Assembly (NCBI GenBank): GCA_003339415.1
Contig: PDHQ01000205.1
Coordinates: forward strand, 1 to 62,661
DNA length: 62,661 bases
Direction of reading: 5' to 3'
Source of the DNA: Ophiocordyceps camponoti-saundersi (nom. inval.)
Taxonomy: Eukaryota; Ascomycota; Sordariomycetes; Hypocreales; Ophiocordycipitaceae
This document shows positions 1-12,399 of this stretch, in pieces. The translations under genes were made by a program, and so were the position numbers. The notes beneath the pieces are model-generated. The model did not search any database. It saw only the letters and a list, made by a program, of their open reading frames with translations, and was not told where the DNA came from. Every line of letters starts with the position of its first letter. Position 1 is the stretch's first letter.

Positions 1-127
1 AATTATATTAATTATATTAATTATATTAATTATATTAATTATATTAATTATATTAATTATATTAATTATATTAATTATATTAATTATATTAATTATATTA
101 ATTATATTAATTATATTAATTATATTA
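1..127. repeat. Perfect 9-bp tandem array, unit AATTATATT
   Basis: The unit repeats without error about 14 times and the period breaks at base 128, where a short ATT run begins. The array is cut by the window edge, so its true length is unknown. Its 127-bp length is identical to that of the array at the other end of the window. Confidence 0.97.
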
Positions 128-508
128 TTATTATTATTATTATAATATTTTAGGGGCTATAGAAGTAGCTGCTAGAACCTTAGTAGTAAGTCGAGTAGGA
201 AAAACCCTCCTAAAAGAGGTAAAACCCCCCGCTATATAATAGGACCGCGTCTAGCTCGAGGCCGGGCTAGGCGCTCTGCGCGTATAAAGAAAGTAACCGT
301 CGGTTACGGTAATACTATATAACGTAAGGAAAGATAAGGAAAGATAGATAAGATAAGGAAAAGATAATAATAGCGGCGGTACGTACTGCTTATATATATT
401 AATATATACCTCCCTAGCTTTTAGGTATATATTACTTAACCCTTAAATACGTAGCTACGTACCTTTTCTACGTACGGTATATACTTAGGTATATACCTTT
501 TTTTAAGC

Positions 509-541
509 TTTCTTAATTAGGAAGCTTTCCTAATTAAGAAA
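509..541. repeat. Perfect inverted repeat, 15-bp arms
   Basis: Arm TTTCTTAATTAGGAA (509-523), spacer GCT, then the exact reverse complement (527-541). It would fold into a clean hairpin. I cannot connect it to a particular element end. Palindromes arise easily in AT-rich DNA, although perfect 15-bp arms containing GG/CC are less trivial. Confidence 0.85.
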
Positions 542-1379
542 TCGGTTTTTATAAATTAATAACTTAAGGCCTAAAAGTATATAAAGGAGGGGGGGGTCGC
601 TTTTGCCGGTATAAGCGGGCTATCGTTATCTTATTATTTTTTTAGTAATTTTAACTATATAAGTAATCCTTAGCGCGCGTAACTAATCCGTAGCTAACCT
701 ATACCGAAGTAAAATACCCGCTAAACTTAATTTTCCTTAAGCGGTATCTTACGCGGGGTATATTAGTGCGCTTATTAGCTCTAAGAACCTTTATTAAGTA
801 TAAAGAAGTAAGTACTTAGCCCTAGCGTACGTTTATATTTACTAATAACCGGGGCAGACTATCTAAGCGTAGCTTATATTAAATATACGAATAATCGCAC
901 TAAGTACTAGCTAATTAATAATCCCGCTATAGCCGAGGCTATTCGCGCTACGGTTAAGGTTACCCGCTAGCTAAGCTTCGATTATAACGCTTAAATAATA
1001 AGTAATATCTAAGTTATATCGAGTTTATAGTAAGTCCTATATTAATAAGTATAGTAAAAAAATATAATTTAACGCGTTAAAAAAATACGCGCTATTACGT
1101 ATTATAATAATACTTACGCTAATTAAGTTATATAAGCGGCCGCTAGCTACGTACCGCTTTAGGGCTTATAGCCTCTTACCGTTAGGGAGAACCTTATTAT
1201 TAAGGCGACCGAAAGTCTAACTAGCGCTAACTAACTTATCGCTATTATATTAGCTTAGATATAAAAATAGCGTATTTTCTATATATAAGTAATTAACTTT
1301 TTTAAGTAATTAACTAAGAAGCTACGCTATATTTACTACGCTATTAAGAATAATACGCGCTTATAAGAAAGCCTATCTT

Positions 1380-1812
1380 TTACTAATTATCCTCCTATCT
1401 TTTATACTCTACCTCCTATTACTAATTCCGCTTCCGCCCTAATACTTATCGAATCTAAATCCGAGTTTAAGTTAGAGGCCGATAAGCTTAGCGAGCTCGA
1501 GATTACTCCTACCTTAAGCGTTAAGGTTACCCCCGCCGCTAGGGAGGATATTACTAGCGCCTATACCGAGACCGCGCTACCTCTTTATAAGGAGATCTCT
1601 AATCTTATTTAAGATAGTTTAGTTAATAATATATTTAGTAACGAAAATTATATAACGCTAGTTAGTAATTATACTATATCCGGTAAAAAGGAGGAGCTAG
1701 CGGTAAAGAAGGAGTAAGTAGCTTTAGTTTACGCTTATAGTTATAATTAAGGTTAAGGCCGCGGCCGAAGCTATAGCTATAATAAGCGCAGTTAGTCCCG
1801 CGCTTTACGCGG
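1380..1812 (+). pseudogene. Degenerate frame with Arg/Gly-rich C-terminal end, unidentified
   Basis: Read on the plus strand this stretch has few stops, and those present are of the RIP type (TAA/TAG where Gln or Trp codons are expected). It is rich in Glu, Lys, Ser and Thr and ends in a basic tail with alternating Arg-Gly and Ser-Tyr near 1750-1805, then a TAA. Such a tail would suit a retrotransposon Gag-type protein, but no zinc knuckle or other diagnostic motif is visible. The opposite strand is also fairly open, so even the strand is uncertain. It lies downstream of LINE-A in the opposite orientation and may be the edge of another element. Confidence 0.25.
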
Positions 1813-1989
1813 TTAAGTTAATACCTTATATATAGTTAAGATAATTTAGCTCCGGGGCTAAGTAAGTAGCTAGTAAGATAAATAATAAGGTTATTACTAT
1901 AAAGCGGCCTTTATATATCTATTATAAAGCTAAAAGCCTTATCTTTTTTATTTATTTTACCTTTATAAAGTAATATTATAAGGTTAAAT

Positions 1990-4900
1990 TAGTATAATTA
2001 TTTAAGCGAAAGAAACTAATATATAAGTTTAGCTATAAATTAAGGGTTATTAAGCGCTTTAGTAAGGTTACGCTAATTTTATATTAGTTACTAGTTAATA
2101 TCGAGAAATAGCCTATTTTTATAAGTAAAAATATAGTTAAGAAAAATATACGGTATTATCTTATCTCTACTATTATAAGGGCACCGCCTCGAAGCTACTC
2201 TAAGGACCTTACGGGCTTAGAGAAAAGAATTAAGTTTAATATATCTAGTCCGAAATTATATAAGTGCTATACTAATAAACTTAGGAAGTCCCTTATAGAT
2301 ATATAAGGCGGTCCTAGCCTTAAGCTATAGCGGTTTATTAATAAGGTAGCTATAAAACTATTTATATTTCTTAAGCTTACTTTCTTAGGAATATTATTAA
2401 AAGAGCTACTCTTCTTAAAGTTTAGTATTAAAATTACGTTACGTATATCTAGCCTCCGGTTCGGGTCCGGTCTATATCTTATAGAATTCCTCTAAGTCTT
2501 ATAATACTTAATATCTCCGTTAACGGGGGCGCCTTTTACGCCTATATCCGACCTACTTAGCGGCCTTCTTTACCGTAGTATAAATAAGGTTTATTATACC
2601 TATATATTAAAAGCGGTAATAAATATAAGCTATCCGGTAAGTAAAGTATAAGTTAAGGGGGGGGACGAAAGCCTCTACTTCGATATAATAAAAAAAGGTA
2701 GCCTTATAAGCTCCGGTAATAATTCTTAAATATTTAAACTATTCTATAGCTAGCGCTTTTATAATAAAGCTATATAGTTTCCCCCCTAATTATATAAGTA
2801 GGGCGAACTAGAATATACCGAATATAATCGCTAATCTAATAGCTTTAGTATATACCTCCTTTACTTTTAATAAAGTATAACCTTACGTTAATACGGTAAT
2901 CTTAGTAAAAGTTAAGTATTAGCGCTTAAGTTTAGCGGCGAGTTTTAAAAAGTAGGACTTTTATTAAAATTTATAGTATAGCTAAACCCCTAAAAGTCTC
3001 GCCTCCTACGTAAGCTATACTATCTTTATACTAAGCTAAAGCTAGGTTATATTTACTTTCCTAGCCTTTATAAAATATATTAACTCGCTTTTAGCTAGCT
3101 AAAAGGTTATTTTATATTTAAGGGCTTATTATTTATAAATTCGCTACGCTTACTTAAGTTAGAGGAGTACCTAAGCCTTATCGCGTCCGATACTAAGTAT
3201 ATTAATATTATTAGTAAAGCTTACCGTAAGTAGTTTAGTTACTAAGTTTAGATATTAGTATAGTAAGAATATATATAATAGGAAAAGAACTAGTAATATA
3301 AAGGACTTTTAAGTTTTAGAGGACCCCTTACTAAATTAAGAAAGCGTTACTAAGCTTATAGTTAAACTTAAGCTACGAGGTTTTAGCGGTAAGATAAGAA
3401 TAAATAAACGCTATAACTTATTCGGGAAAGCTTAGGTAGTTAAGAATAACTATTAGCTTATTATAAGAAACGTAATCGAAGGCTCCGGTAAGGTTTAGTA
3501 AGAGGAGTAAGGCGGTGCCGCCTTAGTCCTAAATAGTTTTAATAATTTTAGTAAGTATAAGGATTACGGTATCGGTAAAGTATTATAGCTTATTACCTAT
3601 TTAGCCGTTTAGGAGGATACTAGCCGCTTTCGCTATAAATATTATTTTCCTAGTAATAATTATTTTTAGGACTTTCCTTATCGTATTAAGGAGCGAAATT
3701 AGCTTATACCCGCCTAGGGTATAATATATAGCCGGTAATTTACTTACTTTACGGATAATTATAATATTAAAAGCTTTAAATTATAATAAGAAATAGCCGC
3801 TATTAATATAGCCCTAGAAGATTTTTTAGAAGATTTAGATAAGGGGGGGTCCGTATCTTTTTAGGAACCTAACTAAGATTTTATCGGGGCCGGCGGACTT
3901 CTATAAGGCGATTAAGGAAAAAGTAAAATAAATATTATCGGTAGTAATCGAACGTTTAATATAGAAAAAAGGGAAAGGTTTATCTAAGGTAAGAGGAGGG
4001 GCCGAGGCGGTAGGAGTAGGGAAAAATTACTAGCTAAGTAAAATCGCTTTATCTAAGAATATAGATATTAGGTTTAAGTTAGGGCTCTTCTATAGCGTTA
4101 GTATATATATAGGCTTTAGCAGGGCCTAGCTCCGGAGCCGGGCTTAACGTTTTATTATCTAAAATATTACTAAGTTTATTAAGATATTATTAAGGAAGTC
4201 GCGCTAAGCTTTACGGTAGGCTGCGCCGATTACGAACTTTTATACCTTCGTTACTTCCTAGTAATCTTACTAGTAAAAGTTAGTAAGGTTAGCTTTTTAA
4301 TATTTTTAGGCCCGCTTAGCGGCCGCTATAATAGCCGCTATCGCCTAATTTTACTAGTTCTATATTATAAGGTATATATAGATATATAACGGCACTATAA
4401 TCTCTACTATTATTTTTAGCTATTTATATAGTAAGGTAATTACTTTTTCTAAGTTTTCGAGTATAAAGGTATAGTATAGTTTAGGCTTAAGTTAATTCCG
4501 TACTTTAGCTATAAGTATATTTAAGTAAAAAGAGCGCTAGATCTTAGTTAATATAATATTAGGGCGGAGGTCGGTATTTACGTAAATAACTTACGAAATA
4601 TAGTTAGAGCCGATAAGGTTAAGGTTATTTTCTTAATATATCGCCTAGTAGTTTAGCGTAGCTTAAGCTAAGTTAATAATATTAGTTTATTTATTATATA
4701 TTTCCTAGGTAACCTCGCTTAAAGGCGTAATAAATCTAAGACGGAGGCTAGTTACGAGATCGAGGAAGTTAGCTATTTTAGGGGAGGACTTTTTATAATA
4801 GTCCTATAAGGGGTAATAGAGGTTAAAATCGCTATATAAAAAGGTAGCTATTAGGGTTAAGTTAGGGTAAAGAAAGTTACGCTATAAAAGGGGGCTAGAT

Positions 4901-5190
4901 TAGATTACTAATAGGGGTAAGTAAATAGATATAATTTATAATAGGGGTATAATATAAAAAAAGATAGAAGCTATATTAAGTATAGTAAAAAGTATTTAAA
5001 AAAAAGGGTTTAGTTATTTATAAATATAAAGAATTACTTAATTACTAAAGTTTATAAGTTTATATAATAAGATATTAGGAAGCGGAGGGCGTCCGAATTA
5101 GTTATATTATAATTCTTATAAATAAATAAAATTATAGCTAATAGGGCTATAAAGTATAGTATAAATAAGGTAATTACGCTTTTATATATT
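1990..5190 (-). pseudogene. LINE-A ORF2: endonuclease/reverse transcriptase relic
   Basis: ORF2 of a LINE nicks target DNA and copies the element RNA onto it. The endonuclease-like start is near 5190-5150. The RT palm region (motif LNLTGAFDYVSYNKL) is at about 3520-3400 and the fixed box around Gly-Val-Pro-Gln follows at about 3350-3300. The catalytic box, normally Phe-Ala-Asp-Asp, now reads FTNNINILS at 3218-3192, with both Asp codons turned into AAT (3207-3212). After RT comes a block with ITGAYKATFFYYIEVEAF near 2700-2650, and then the C-terminal segment ALIQFRTRYIKLNSF near 2270-2220, both usual in Tad1 ORF2. Numerous stops replace Gln and Trp. Strand choice is firm because these motifs occur only on the minus strand, although the plus strand also looks open. 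Confidence 0.85.
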
Positions 5191-5334
5191 CTAAAAAAAG
5201 GTCTTAATTTTTATTAGGAGTAAAGGAGGTAGAGGTTTATAATTATATTAAGGTAAAGGAGGGGGCGAAAAGAGGGGTAGGGGAGGGGGCGAAGGAGGGT
5301 ATAATAAAGGGGGAAGGGGTAGGAGGGGGAGGAT

Positions 5335-6830
5335 AAGTTTCTTAAGCTCTACTACTACCCCGTCCGCTACGAGATCTAGAGGTAGCGCCGCTCCCGCCTC
5401 GGCCCCTCTTCGGTGCCGGGGCGGGCTTATCGTTTATATTAAAGTAGAGTATAGCTTATAACTATATAGGGGCCGCGCGCGACCGCTTCTAGGACTAAAC
5501 TTTAGTAAAGCTATTACTAGTCTAAGATTAGGTTAGCTAGGAGTAGTCCTAGAACTTATAAGGTTAGTATATATAGTTACTACGTACTCGGTCCTAGTAT
5601 ACCTTCGCGGTAAGGTAATCTCGGGATTACGAGGCGTAATTCCCCTTATAGAGGATATAGTTCTTAGTGCTAGTTTCGGCGAGGGCTAGATATACGCTCT
5701 CCCTTTCTAGGTACGCTATAGCTACGTATATTCTATAATATAGCTACTCTTAGTAGTATTTCGCTATATACCTATATTAGTAATATTAGTAGTATTATCG
5801 GGGTTATACTACGTTATTATAAACTTTTATATAGGAGATTTTTATATTTATAACTAGGCTATTTTATATAAGTTTATTAGCGTCGATTACGTTAGTAATT
5901 CCTAAGATAATATAAGTGCGCGTAGCTCCCTCGCTACGAGGCCGGAGCGCTCGAACTCGGGCGATATCGATCTTATTATACTTCTTAATTTATTATAAGA
6001 GTATATCTTAGTCGCTATAAGCAGCCCTTACTTATACTCCCTTCGCTATAATAAAGAAGGTTTTCTAGCTACGGACCGCCCCCTTACTAAAAACGATAAG
6101 GATTTACTTAACTAAGCCTACTTATCTCTTATATTCTAGATAAAATATAACTACTACGTCTTTATTAAGAAGTCGTCTTATAGCCGATATAGCCTCGCAC
6201 TTTAAAGCTATATTCGCAGCTTATATAATCTCTTATAAGGTTAGCTATAAAATATCTATATTAATTATAATATCTTTTATAAATATAGTAATTTCTTTAT
6301 CGGAGCGATTAGGGATAGGTTTAACTACTATATTACTAGTAGTAGCTACGGAAGCTTATAACGGCTAAGTTAGACTAATATTAAGGCTAATAGTTTATAA
6401 GAGTACTTTTTATATAGCTTAAGTAACTATTTTCTCGATTAACTTAGTAATCTTAGGTAAAAATCGAGTAATATTCTAATTTAGGGGGGTTATGAATTTC
6501 TTATAGAGTTTAGCTTTAAGAGCTATTACGATATTCTAGGCGTCGGAGAACGCCGCGGTAGGCATTACCGCGGCTAGTTTATTATAAGCTTCCTTTATAT
6601 CGCCGTCGTAAAGGTCCCGTACCTGCTCCGCTTCTCCTCCTATTCCGACGCTATTATTATATTATCCTTAGCCGGACTAGGGGTATTATAGGGACTATCT
6701 TAGTCCCCGCGCACCCCTATCTACGACTATAGGCGCGTCGCCTACCCCTTAGGCCCCGGCCGACGCCGCCGCGGGCGCTATTAACTTCTTCTCGGTAATA
6801 AATATATAGTAAAGAGCGAAAGGTTAAGTA
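5335..6830 (-). pseudogene. LINE-A ORF1: zinc-knuckle nucleic-acid-binding protein relic
   Basis: ORF1 proteins of Tad1-like LINEs bind the element RNA. The N-terminal part (about 6830-6480) reads as an Ala/Gly-rich leader followed by DLYDGDIKEAYNKLAAV near 6610-6560. At 5794-5753 a C-x2-C-x4-H-x4-C knuckle is recognisable in which every Cys and the His codon is now TAT or TAC (Tyr), ending in YRYIAKYY. A further knuckle near 5660-5620 reads YILYKGNYAS-stop-SRDY, the typical third knuckle with its Trp codon turned into a stop. The tail is Arg/Gly/Ser-rich with Pro-rich downstream frames, near 5420-5300. The 5.3-6.8 kb stretch is clearly GC-richer than its surroundings. Confidence 0.8.
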
Positions 6831-7857
6831 ATAGGTCCTATCCCGTTTTCGTAAAAGGTTAATATTAATTATATTAATTAAAATTATAATAGTTAAGCTA
6901 TTAAATATAATTATTATAATATTTAAAGTTTAGTTAATTTATATATATAAGTTTAACTTTTATAACTTTAGATAATTAAAGTCCTTATTTATACTTAATA
7001 TTATAATATTATAAGAATTTAATACTTTTTACCTTTTAAAGTTTAACTTCGCTAAGGGAATAACTTTAAATATAAGATTATAAGGTAATTTACCTCCTAG
7101 TTTACTATTAATACTAATAATATTTAATAATAAGATTTAGAAGCTTAACTAATCCTAATAATACCTATATATAAGTAAAGGTTAATTTAAAATTATTATT
7201 AACTCTAATAACTTATTTATTAATATTTTTTAGATTTTAATAAATCTTATCTTAAAATCTATATATAAAAAACTTACTAAAGTAATCTTTATATAAGATT
7301 TTTACCTTATATAAGGTATCCTTAATATAGCGTTTATTAAGCTTTAGTAACGCTAATAAGCCTCCGAGGATTTATTTAGCCTTCCTATTACTATCTTTTA
7401 TATTATTTAGAAATTAATTAAGGCCGCTTTTTATAAAATAATAAGTAAAGAGTTAGACTCCGCTTTTAAAGCTTTAACTTAAGCTAATATAATTATAAAC
7501 TCCGCCTTAAACTTTACCCCCCTTATAGCGCCCCTTATATAGCTAGTTTTAATAAAAATAAAAAGAGAGGTACTTATATTAGTAAAAAATATTCCGGTAA
7601 TTAATAAAGTTCTAGCGCTTACTTCTTAAAAAGTTATCCGGAAAGTTAATAAGGCTATAAGCTATTTTATAATAATTACCGCGCGCTAATTTTCTAATAA
7701 TAATTTTATTATTATTTTTAATTTAAAATATAAAGATTTTATTTTTAAAAATAAATAAATAGCCTAGGCTTTTAAAGTAAAAGCTAAGCGTATACGCTAA
7801 ACTTATATTATTATTATTAAGGGTATTCGGACTTTAATAGCTAACTATAACTATAAT

Positions 7858-8365
7858 TATTAGTTAGGCATCCTTCCTAAGCTAAATAGGTAGCTAGAGT
7901 TATATTATAAACTTCTTATAATAGAGATACTAATAAATTAAACTTAGAATATATATACTATATTAACTTAGATAATAAGGTTCGGGTAACTTATCCGGAT
8001 TATATAGCGTATAGGAATATTACGTTTACTATATAATATACTCTAGCTAATAGAGTTATAAAAGATTAAATAATAATTTTATTTATAACCTATCTCTCTC
8101 TTAAAAAGTATAGAAAAGTAAGTATATTATATATATATTCCTCCTTCTACTAATTACCTCCCTATCCTCCTCCTATATTAACTTCGTATATTATATTAAT
8201 ATTATACTAATCTCGGATCGGTATTATCTTAAGTTTAACTTCTCTTTATATATATCCTTAACCTCTTACTTTATTTATATAAAAATAGTTATCTTTATAA
8301 CGTATATCACGCGTATTTAACGTATATTATATTCCTAAGTAGCTAGCGATATATATATTCTAATA
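7858..8365. repeat. Left LTR (508 bp) of the 3.6-kb element
   Basis: It aligns without length change to 10964-11471. Differences are almost all C/T or G/A transitions, for example near the start, TATTAGTTAGGCATCC here against TATTAATTAAATATCT there. That is RIP acting unequally on the two copies. It ends TTCTAATA. Confidence 0.92.
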
Positions 8366-9411
8366 TTAATAGCTTTTCTTTTTATAGTTAAGAATATATA
8401 TTTATTAAATAAGTAGTTTAGGTATAATTAGGTTTTTTTAGTAGCTTTTATAAATCGAATTATTTCTTTACTTTTAAGAACTTATATAATTTAAGATTAG
8501 TAGATATTTTTACCTTATTAATTTATAGATAAATTTAGGTTAATATTATACTAATATCCGATATATTTTTTAATAATTTTAGTATAATTTCCTAAGATAG
8601 TATATATTAAGCTATATATTATATCTTCCCGTTATTTATATTTTATAAATAATAGATAAGGTTTAGGTAATAAACTTAACGCTATATATTATTATTAATA
8701 TAAAGCCTAACGCTATATATTATCGGCCGCTGCTATAAGCTAGTTTTTTAACTTAGTAACTTCTAAACTAAGGGATCCGTAAATAACTCCCTTAAATATA
8801 ATATAAGCTAGCTATAAGGATATTATTAGGGCGTTTTATTTTAGAGACCTCTAATAAATACTAGCCGCGCGAGGGGGAATCTCTCCTATTAACTAATAAA
8901 CCCTTATAGCTAGTAAAAGTTATCTCTTTCTTATAATATTAAGCGTTCCTATATCGTAATATTCGTAATTCCGCTAAGTTATTATAGTTTTTATATTATA
9001 ATACTTTTAGGGCGGCGTAATTCTTAACCTTAAGGGTATTATAATCCCTTAATAATTTTCTTTTTCTAGTCTAAGAACTAAAAAAATAAAGAATAAATAT
9101 AATATAATATACTAAATAAAGAACGCGATATTTAGTAAACTTTTGCCGGGTTATCTATAAAAAATAGATAAGAAAAACTAAGGTAATTATAAAAAGGGGA
9201 GGGAAAAAAAATTTTTTAAAGGGGGGGGGGGGGTATTTATATTTAAAAGATATATACCTCTTATATTTATAAAAAAGGTTAGTATATACTAATATATTAC
9301 TTATAAGAGGGGTAAGTATATACTTTATTTAGCGGGTAAATTAGTAACTTAGTACTTTACTTATAAATTACCTTACGCCTAAGCTCCTTATTCTTTTCCT
9401 CTTCCTTTTAC

Positions 9412-9475
<64 letters not shown>

Positions 9476-10963
9476 TTTACGTATAAGAAAGTAAGTTTAA
9501 GTTAATCCCGAGTTAGTATTATAATAAGCTTTTACTAATCTTAACTTAAAATTTATTATATATTAGGACCGCCCCCTCGCACGCTTACCGCTTTACGCGG
9601 TTATTAGATTATTATTTTAAATCCTAAGTTTAAGAATAATATTAATAATAATAATACTCTTAAAGCTTTAATTTACTAGTAGCGTAAAGGTATATTAATT
9701 CTAGCTTTAATTTATATTAGCTATAAGTTAAGATTAACTTAGTTTCTAATATACTCTAAACTTAGCTTTAAACGCGTATTACGCGTATCTTATTTTTATC
9801 TCTTTTACGCGCCCCTTATAAGCTCCTTTTATAATATCTATAATTACTTTTTATCCGTATTTACGAATACCGTTACTTATATTAATAGCGACGCTTATTA
9901 TGCCCTATTAAGTATAACCCGCTAAGCGTAATTTTTTTATATCCTCGCCGCTACCTACGCCGTTATCTTAAGCGTAGCGTAATAATATTAAGTACGGTAA
10001 TATTAAGAGGGTACCCCTATATTAAAATTATAATAGCTATATAAGTAAATAGAAGCTAGCTATTTACGCCTATTAGGAATAAGTATCTTAGCTAGTAATT
10101 ATTTATTATTAATATATTAAAAAAGGTATCTAATATAATAATATATATATAGCTTATTAAAACTTAACTTTATATAAATTAATATTAACTTAATAAATTA
10201 TCTTAGCTATTATTACCTTTATATAAGCTTTTACTATATTTATAAGTAATAATATACCTTTATATAAAAATTAATATACCGAAATAAATTTAATAATAAT
10301 ATAATCCCTATTCGTATTTAAGTTAATATTTAACTAATATTACTAATATAGTAATATTACGCGGCTAGCCTTATATAATCGTTATACGTTACGCTTTCTT
10401 AGATATTTATATTAGGAGTAGGGGTAAGGGACTTTAGTTTTAGGGATTTTACTTTTTCTTTTCCTATTATTTTTATTTTTTATTATTTTTATCTCTTATA
10501 TATTATTAAATTAACTTAATTATAAAAGACTTTTAGTGCTAAACTTATAAAAGCTTAGTAAATAATAGTTATAGAGTAATTATTAAAACTAATTTAAGGT
10601 TAATAAGATTTTAGGTCGAAATCGAAATAAGTCCTTAAAAATCCTAGACTAAAAGTAAAAAGAAGAAAAAATAGATAATATTAACTTATAGTAAGTTATT
10701 ACTAAATACTAAGATATCTAAATTATTAAGTTATTAACTAGATATTAGTTAAAATATATCTATATATTATTAAAATAATAATTATAATTTCTAAAAATTA
10801 GTATTTTAATAAATATTTACTATCTAAATTATTTTTCTATTTCTAATTTAAACTAAGGTCGAATAATAACGAAGCTAGTATTTTAGCTTATATTAGTTAA
10901 CTAAGTTTTAAGTAATAAAAGGTAGTTAAGTCCGTAATATAACCTAGCTTTATTATTAATTAG
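8366..10963. other. Interior of the 3.6-kb LTR element, no readable genes
   Basis: About 2.6 kb of AT-rich DNA containing a 13-G run at 9221-9233, a long TTA microsatellite at 9414-9475, and patches with CGCG steps (9760-9810, 9890-9960). I looked for retroviral-type motifs on both strands and recognised none. A CA or TG dinucleotide is rare throughout. Confidence 0.6.
9414..9475. repeat. TTA trinucleotide microsatellite
   Basis: Roughly 20 uninterrupted TTA units. It lies inside the LTR-element interior, so it expanded after or during the life of that element. Confidence 0.95.
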
Positions 10964-11471
10964 TATTAATTAAATATCTTTCCTAAGCTAAATAAGTAGC
11001 TAAAGTTATATTATAAACTTCTTATAATAAAGATACTAATAGATTAAACTTAGAATACGTATATTATATTAATTTAAATAATAAAATTTAGGTAACTTAT
11101 CTAAATTATATAGCGTATAAGAATATTACGTTTACTATATAATATACTCCGGCTAATAAAGTTATAAAAGATTAAATAATAACTTTACTTATAACTTATC
11201 TCTCTCTTAAAAAGTATAGAAAAGTAAATATATTATATATATATTCCTCCTTCTACTAACTACCTCCCTATTTTTCTCTTATATTAACTTCGTATATTAT
11301 ATTAATATTATACTAGTCTCGGATCGGTATTATCTCGAGTTCGACTCCTTTTTATACGTATCCCTAACCTCCTACTTTATTTATATAGAGATAATTATCT
11401 TTATAATATATACTACGCGTGTTTAACGCGTATTATATTCCTAAGCAGCTAGCGATATATATATTCTAATA
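10964..11471. repeat. Right LTR (508 bp) of the 3.6-kb element
   Basis: It is the same length as the left LTR and ends TTCTAATA directly before the ATAAT target duplication. It retains a few G/C positions lost in the left copy (for example CTCGAGTTCGACTCC near 11334-11348) and has lost others. Confidence 0.92.
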
Positions 11472-12399
11472 ATAATATATTACTTAGTATTATTAAGAAA
11501 GTAAATAAGGTTAATATAGTTTAAGTAAAAGCGCTTTAACTTTAATATATTATTAGCGAAAAAGCCTCGTAAACTTATTTTATTATAAGCTTTAATAATA
11601 TAAAAGATATAAATAAGCTTTACTTAAATAAAGTAATTATAAACGCGAAAATAATTTATTATAAATTTTATAAAGATTTTATATATTTTAAGTAATATTA
11701 TAAATATTTCTAATTTAAGTATATCGCTAAGTATTACTAAGAGCCTCTTTATTATAAATATTATATAGCTACCTTATATAATAGTAAAAAAGAAAACTAC
11801 CTTATATAAAAGAGAGAAAGACCCCGCTATTATATTTTATATAAAGGTATATATTTTATATAGTTAAAAGACTACTTAGAGTTTTAGAAATAGTAAAGCT
11901 ATGCTAAATTTAGCTTCCCTAATAAACTTTACTTTTTCTAATTATTATAAGCTACTTAACTTTTAGCCTTTACTTAGTAATAACTTTATAAAAATAGTTA
12001 AAGCTTTATTATAATTTTTCTAAGAAAGTAAATATATTATAAATTTTCTAAAAATATACCTTAATAATCCTTTTATAGCACGCTACTTACTTAAATCTCC
12101 CTAAGAGGCTCTTAACTTAATAATATTTATAAAAGCTATAAGCTATATAATAAACTCCGTAACTTATAACTAGCCTTATAATCTTAAGTAAAATTTATAT
12201 TAGTAAACTTTATATAACTAAAATAATTATAAATAACTATTTTTAATATTTAGTTTTTATAAAAATTATAATTTTATTATAAAATATTTAAAAAATTAAC
12301 TATTTTATTTAGCTTACTTTATTTAATAAGGAAAATTATAATATTATTATTATATAAGAATTTTAGCTTAATATATATAATCGCCTTTTACTTTCTAAA

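Larger units (their letters stand above)
128..1949. other. RIP-affected spacer left of LINE-A
   Basis: It starts with an ATT run to about base 141, then mixed sequence with GC-richer islands near 230-280 and 1380-1610. There is a perfect inverted repeat at 509-541 and an Arg/Gly-rich plus-strand frame at about 1380-1812. Part of it could be the 3' untranslated tail of LINE-A, whose coding sequence ends near 1990 on the minus strand. I found no intact gene. Confidence 0.5.
1950..6850 (-). mobile_element. LINE-A: Tad1-like non-LTR retrotransposon relic
   Basis: On the minus strand, in the correct order, the region encodes a zinc-knuckle ORF1 (about 6830-5335) and an ORF2 with endonuclease start, reverse transcriptase and the C-terminal domain that follows RT in Tad1-type LINEs (about 5190-1990). 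No LTRs flank it. Every catalytic or metal-binding position I could check has been altered by C-to-T or G-to-A change, so it is dead. End coordinates are estimates from the coding remains; I saw no target duplication or poly(A) tail. Confidence 0.85.
7858..11471. mobile_element. Non-autonomous LTR retrotransposon, 3.6 kb, inserted in LINE-B ORF1
   Basis: Two 508-bp direct repeats (7858-8365 and 10964-11471) bound a 2.6-kb interior. The element is flanked by a perfect 5-bp target duplication ATAAT (7853-7857 and 11472-11476), and the LTRs begin TA and end TA, as TG...CA would after RIP. The interior shows no recognisable Gag, protease, RT or integrase. This suits a non-autonomous LTR element (LARD- or TRIM-like) or one too decayed to read. 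Orientation cannot be fixed because no primer-binding site or polypurine tract is evident. Confidence 0.88.
7330..12000 (+). pseudogene. LINE-B ORF1 relic, in two pieces (7330-7857 and 11477-12000)
   Basis: The first piece reads as a helical, Lys/Arg/Glu-rich ORF1 with a segment around QAFKVKAKRIRQTYIIIIKG near 7765-7825, the RNA-binding-type core seen in Tad1 ORF1. The second piece continues with KASQTYFIISFNNIKDINK and reaches a C-x2-C-x4-H-x4-C knuckle at 11696-11737, where all four ligands now read Tyr (YYKYFQFKYIAKYY). Two further knuckle-like segments follow to about 11880 (PRYYILYKGIYF, with Tyr in place of Cys and His). Stops are TAA/TAG at presumed Gln or Trp. The LTR element 7858-11471 interrupts it. 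Confidence 0.8.

Noticed and set aside
1..127. The end array as telomere or centromere satellite
   Set aside because: The unit is not a TTAGGG-type repeat, a different 9-mer ends the other side, and the identical 127-bp lengths point to an assembly cause.
2185..5340. A long plus-strand frame of about 1,050 codons, interrupted only by TAA/TAG
   Set aside because: The minus strand shows LINE-A RT, post-RT and C-terminal motifs. Ignoring RIP-type stops makes both strands look coding, so openness alone is not evidence.
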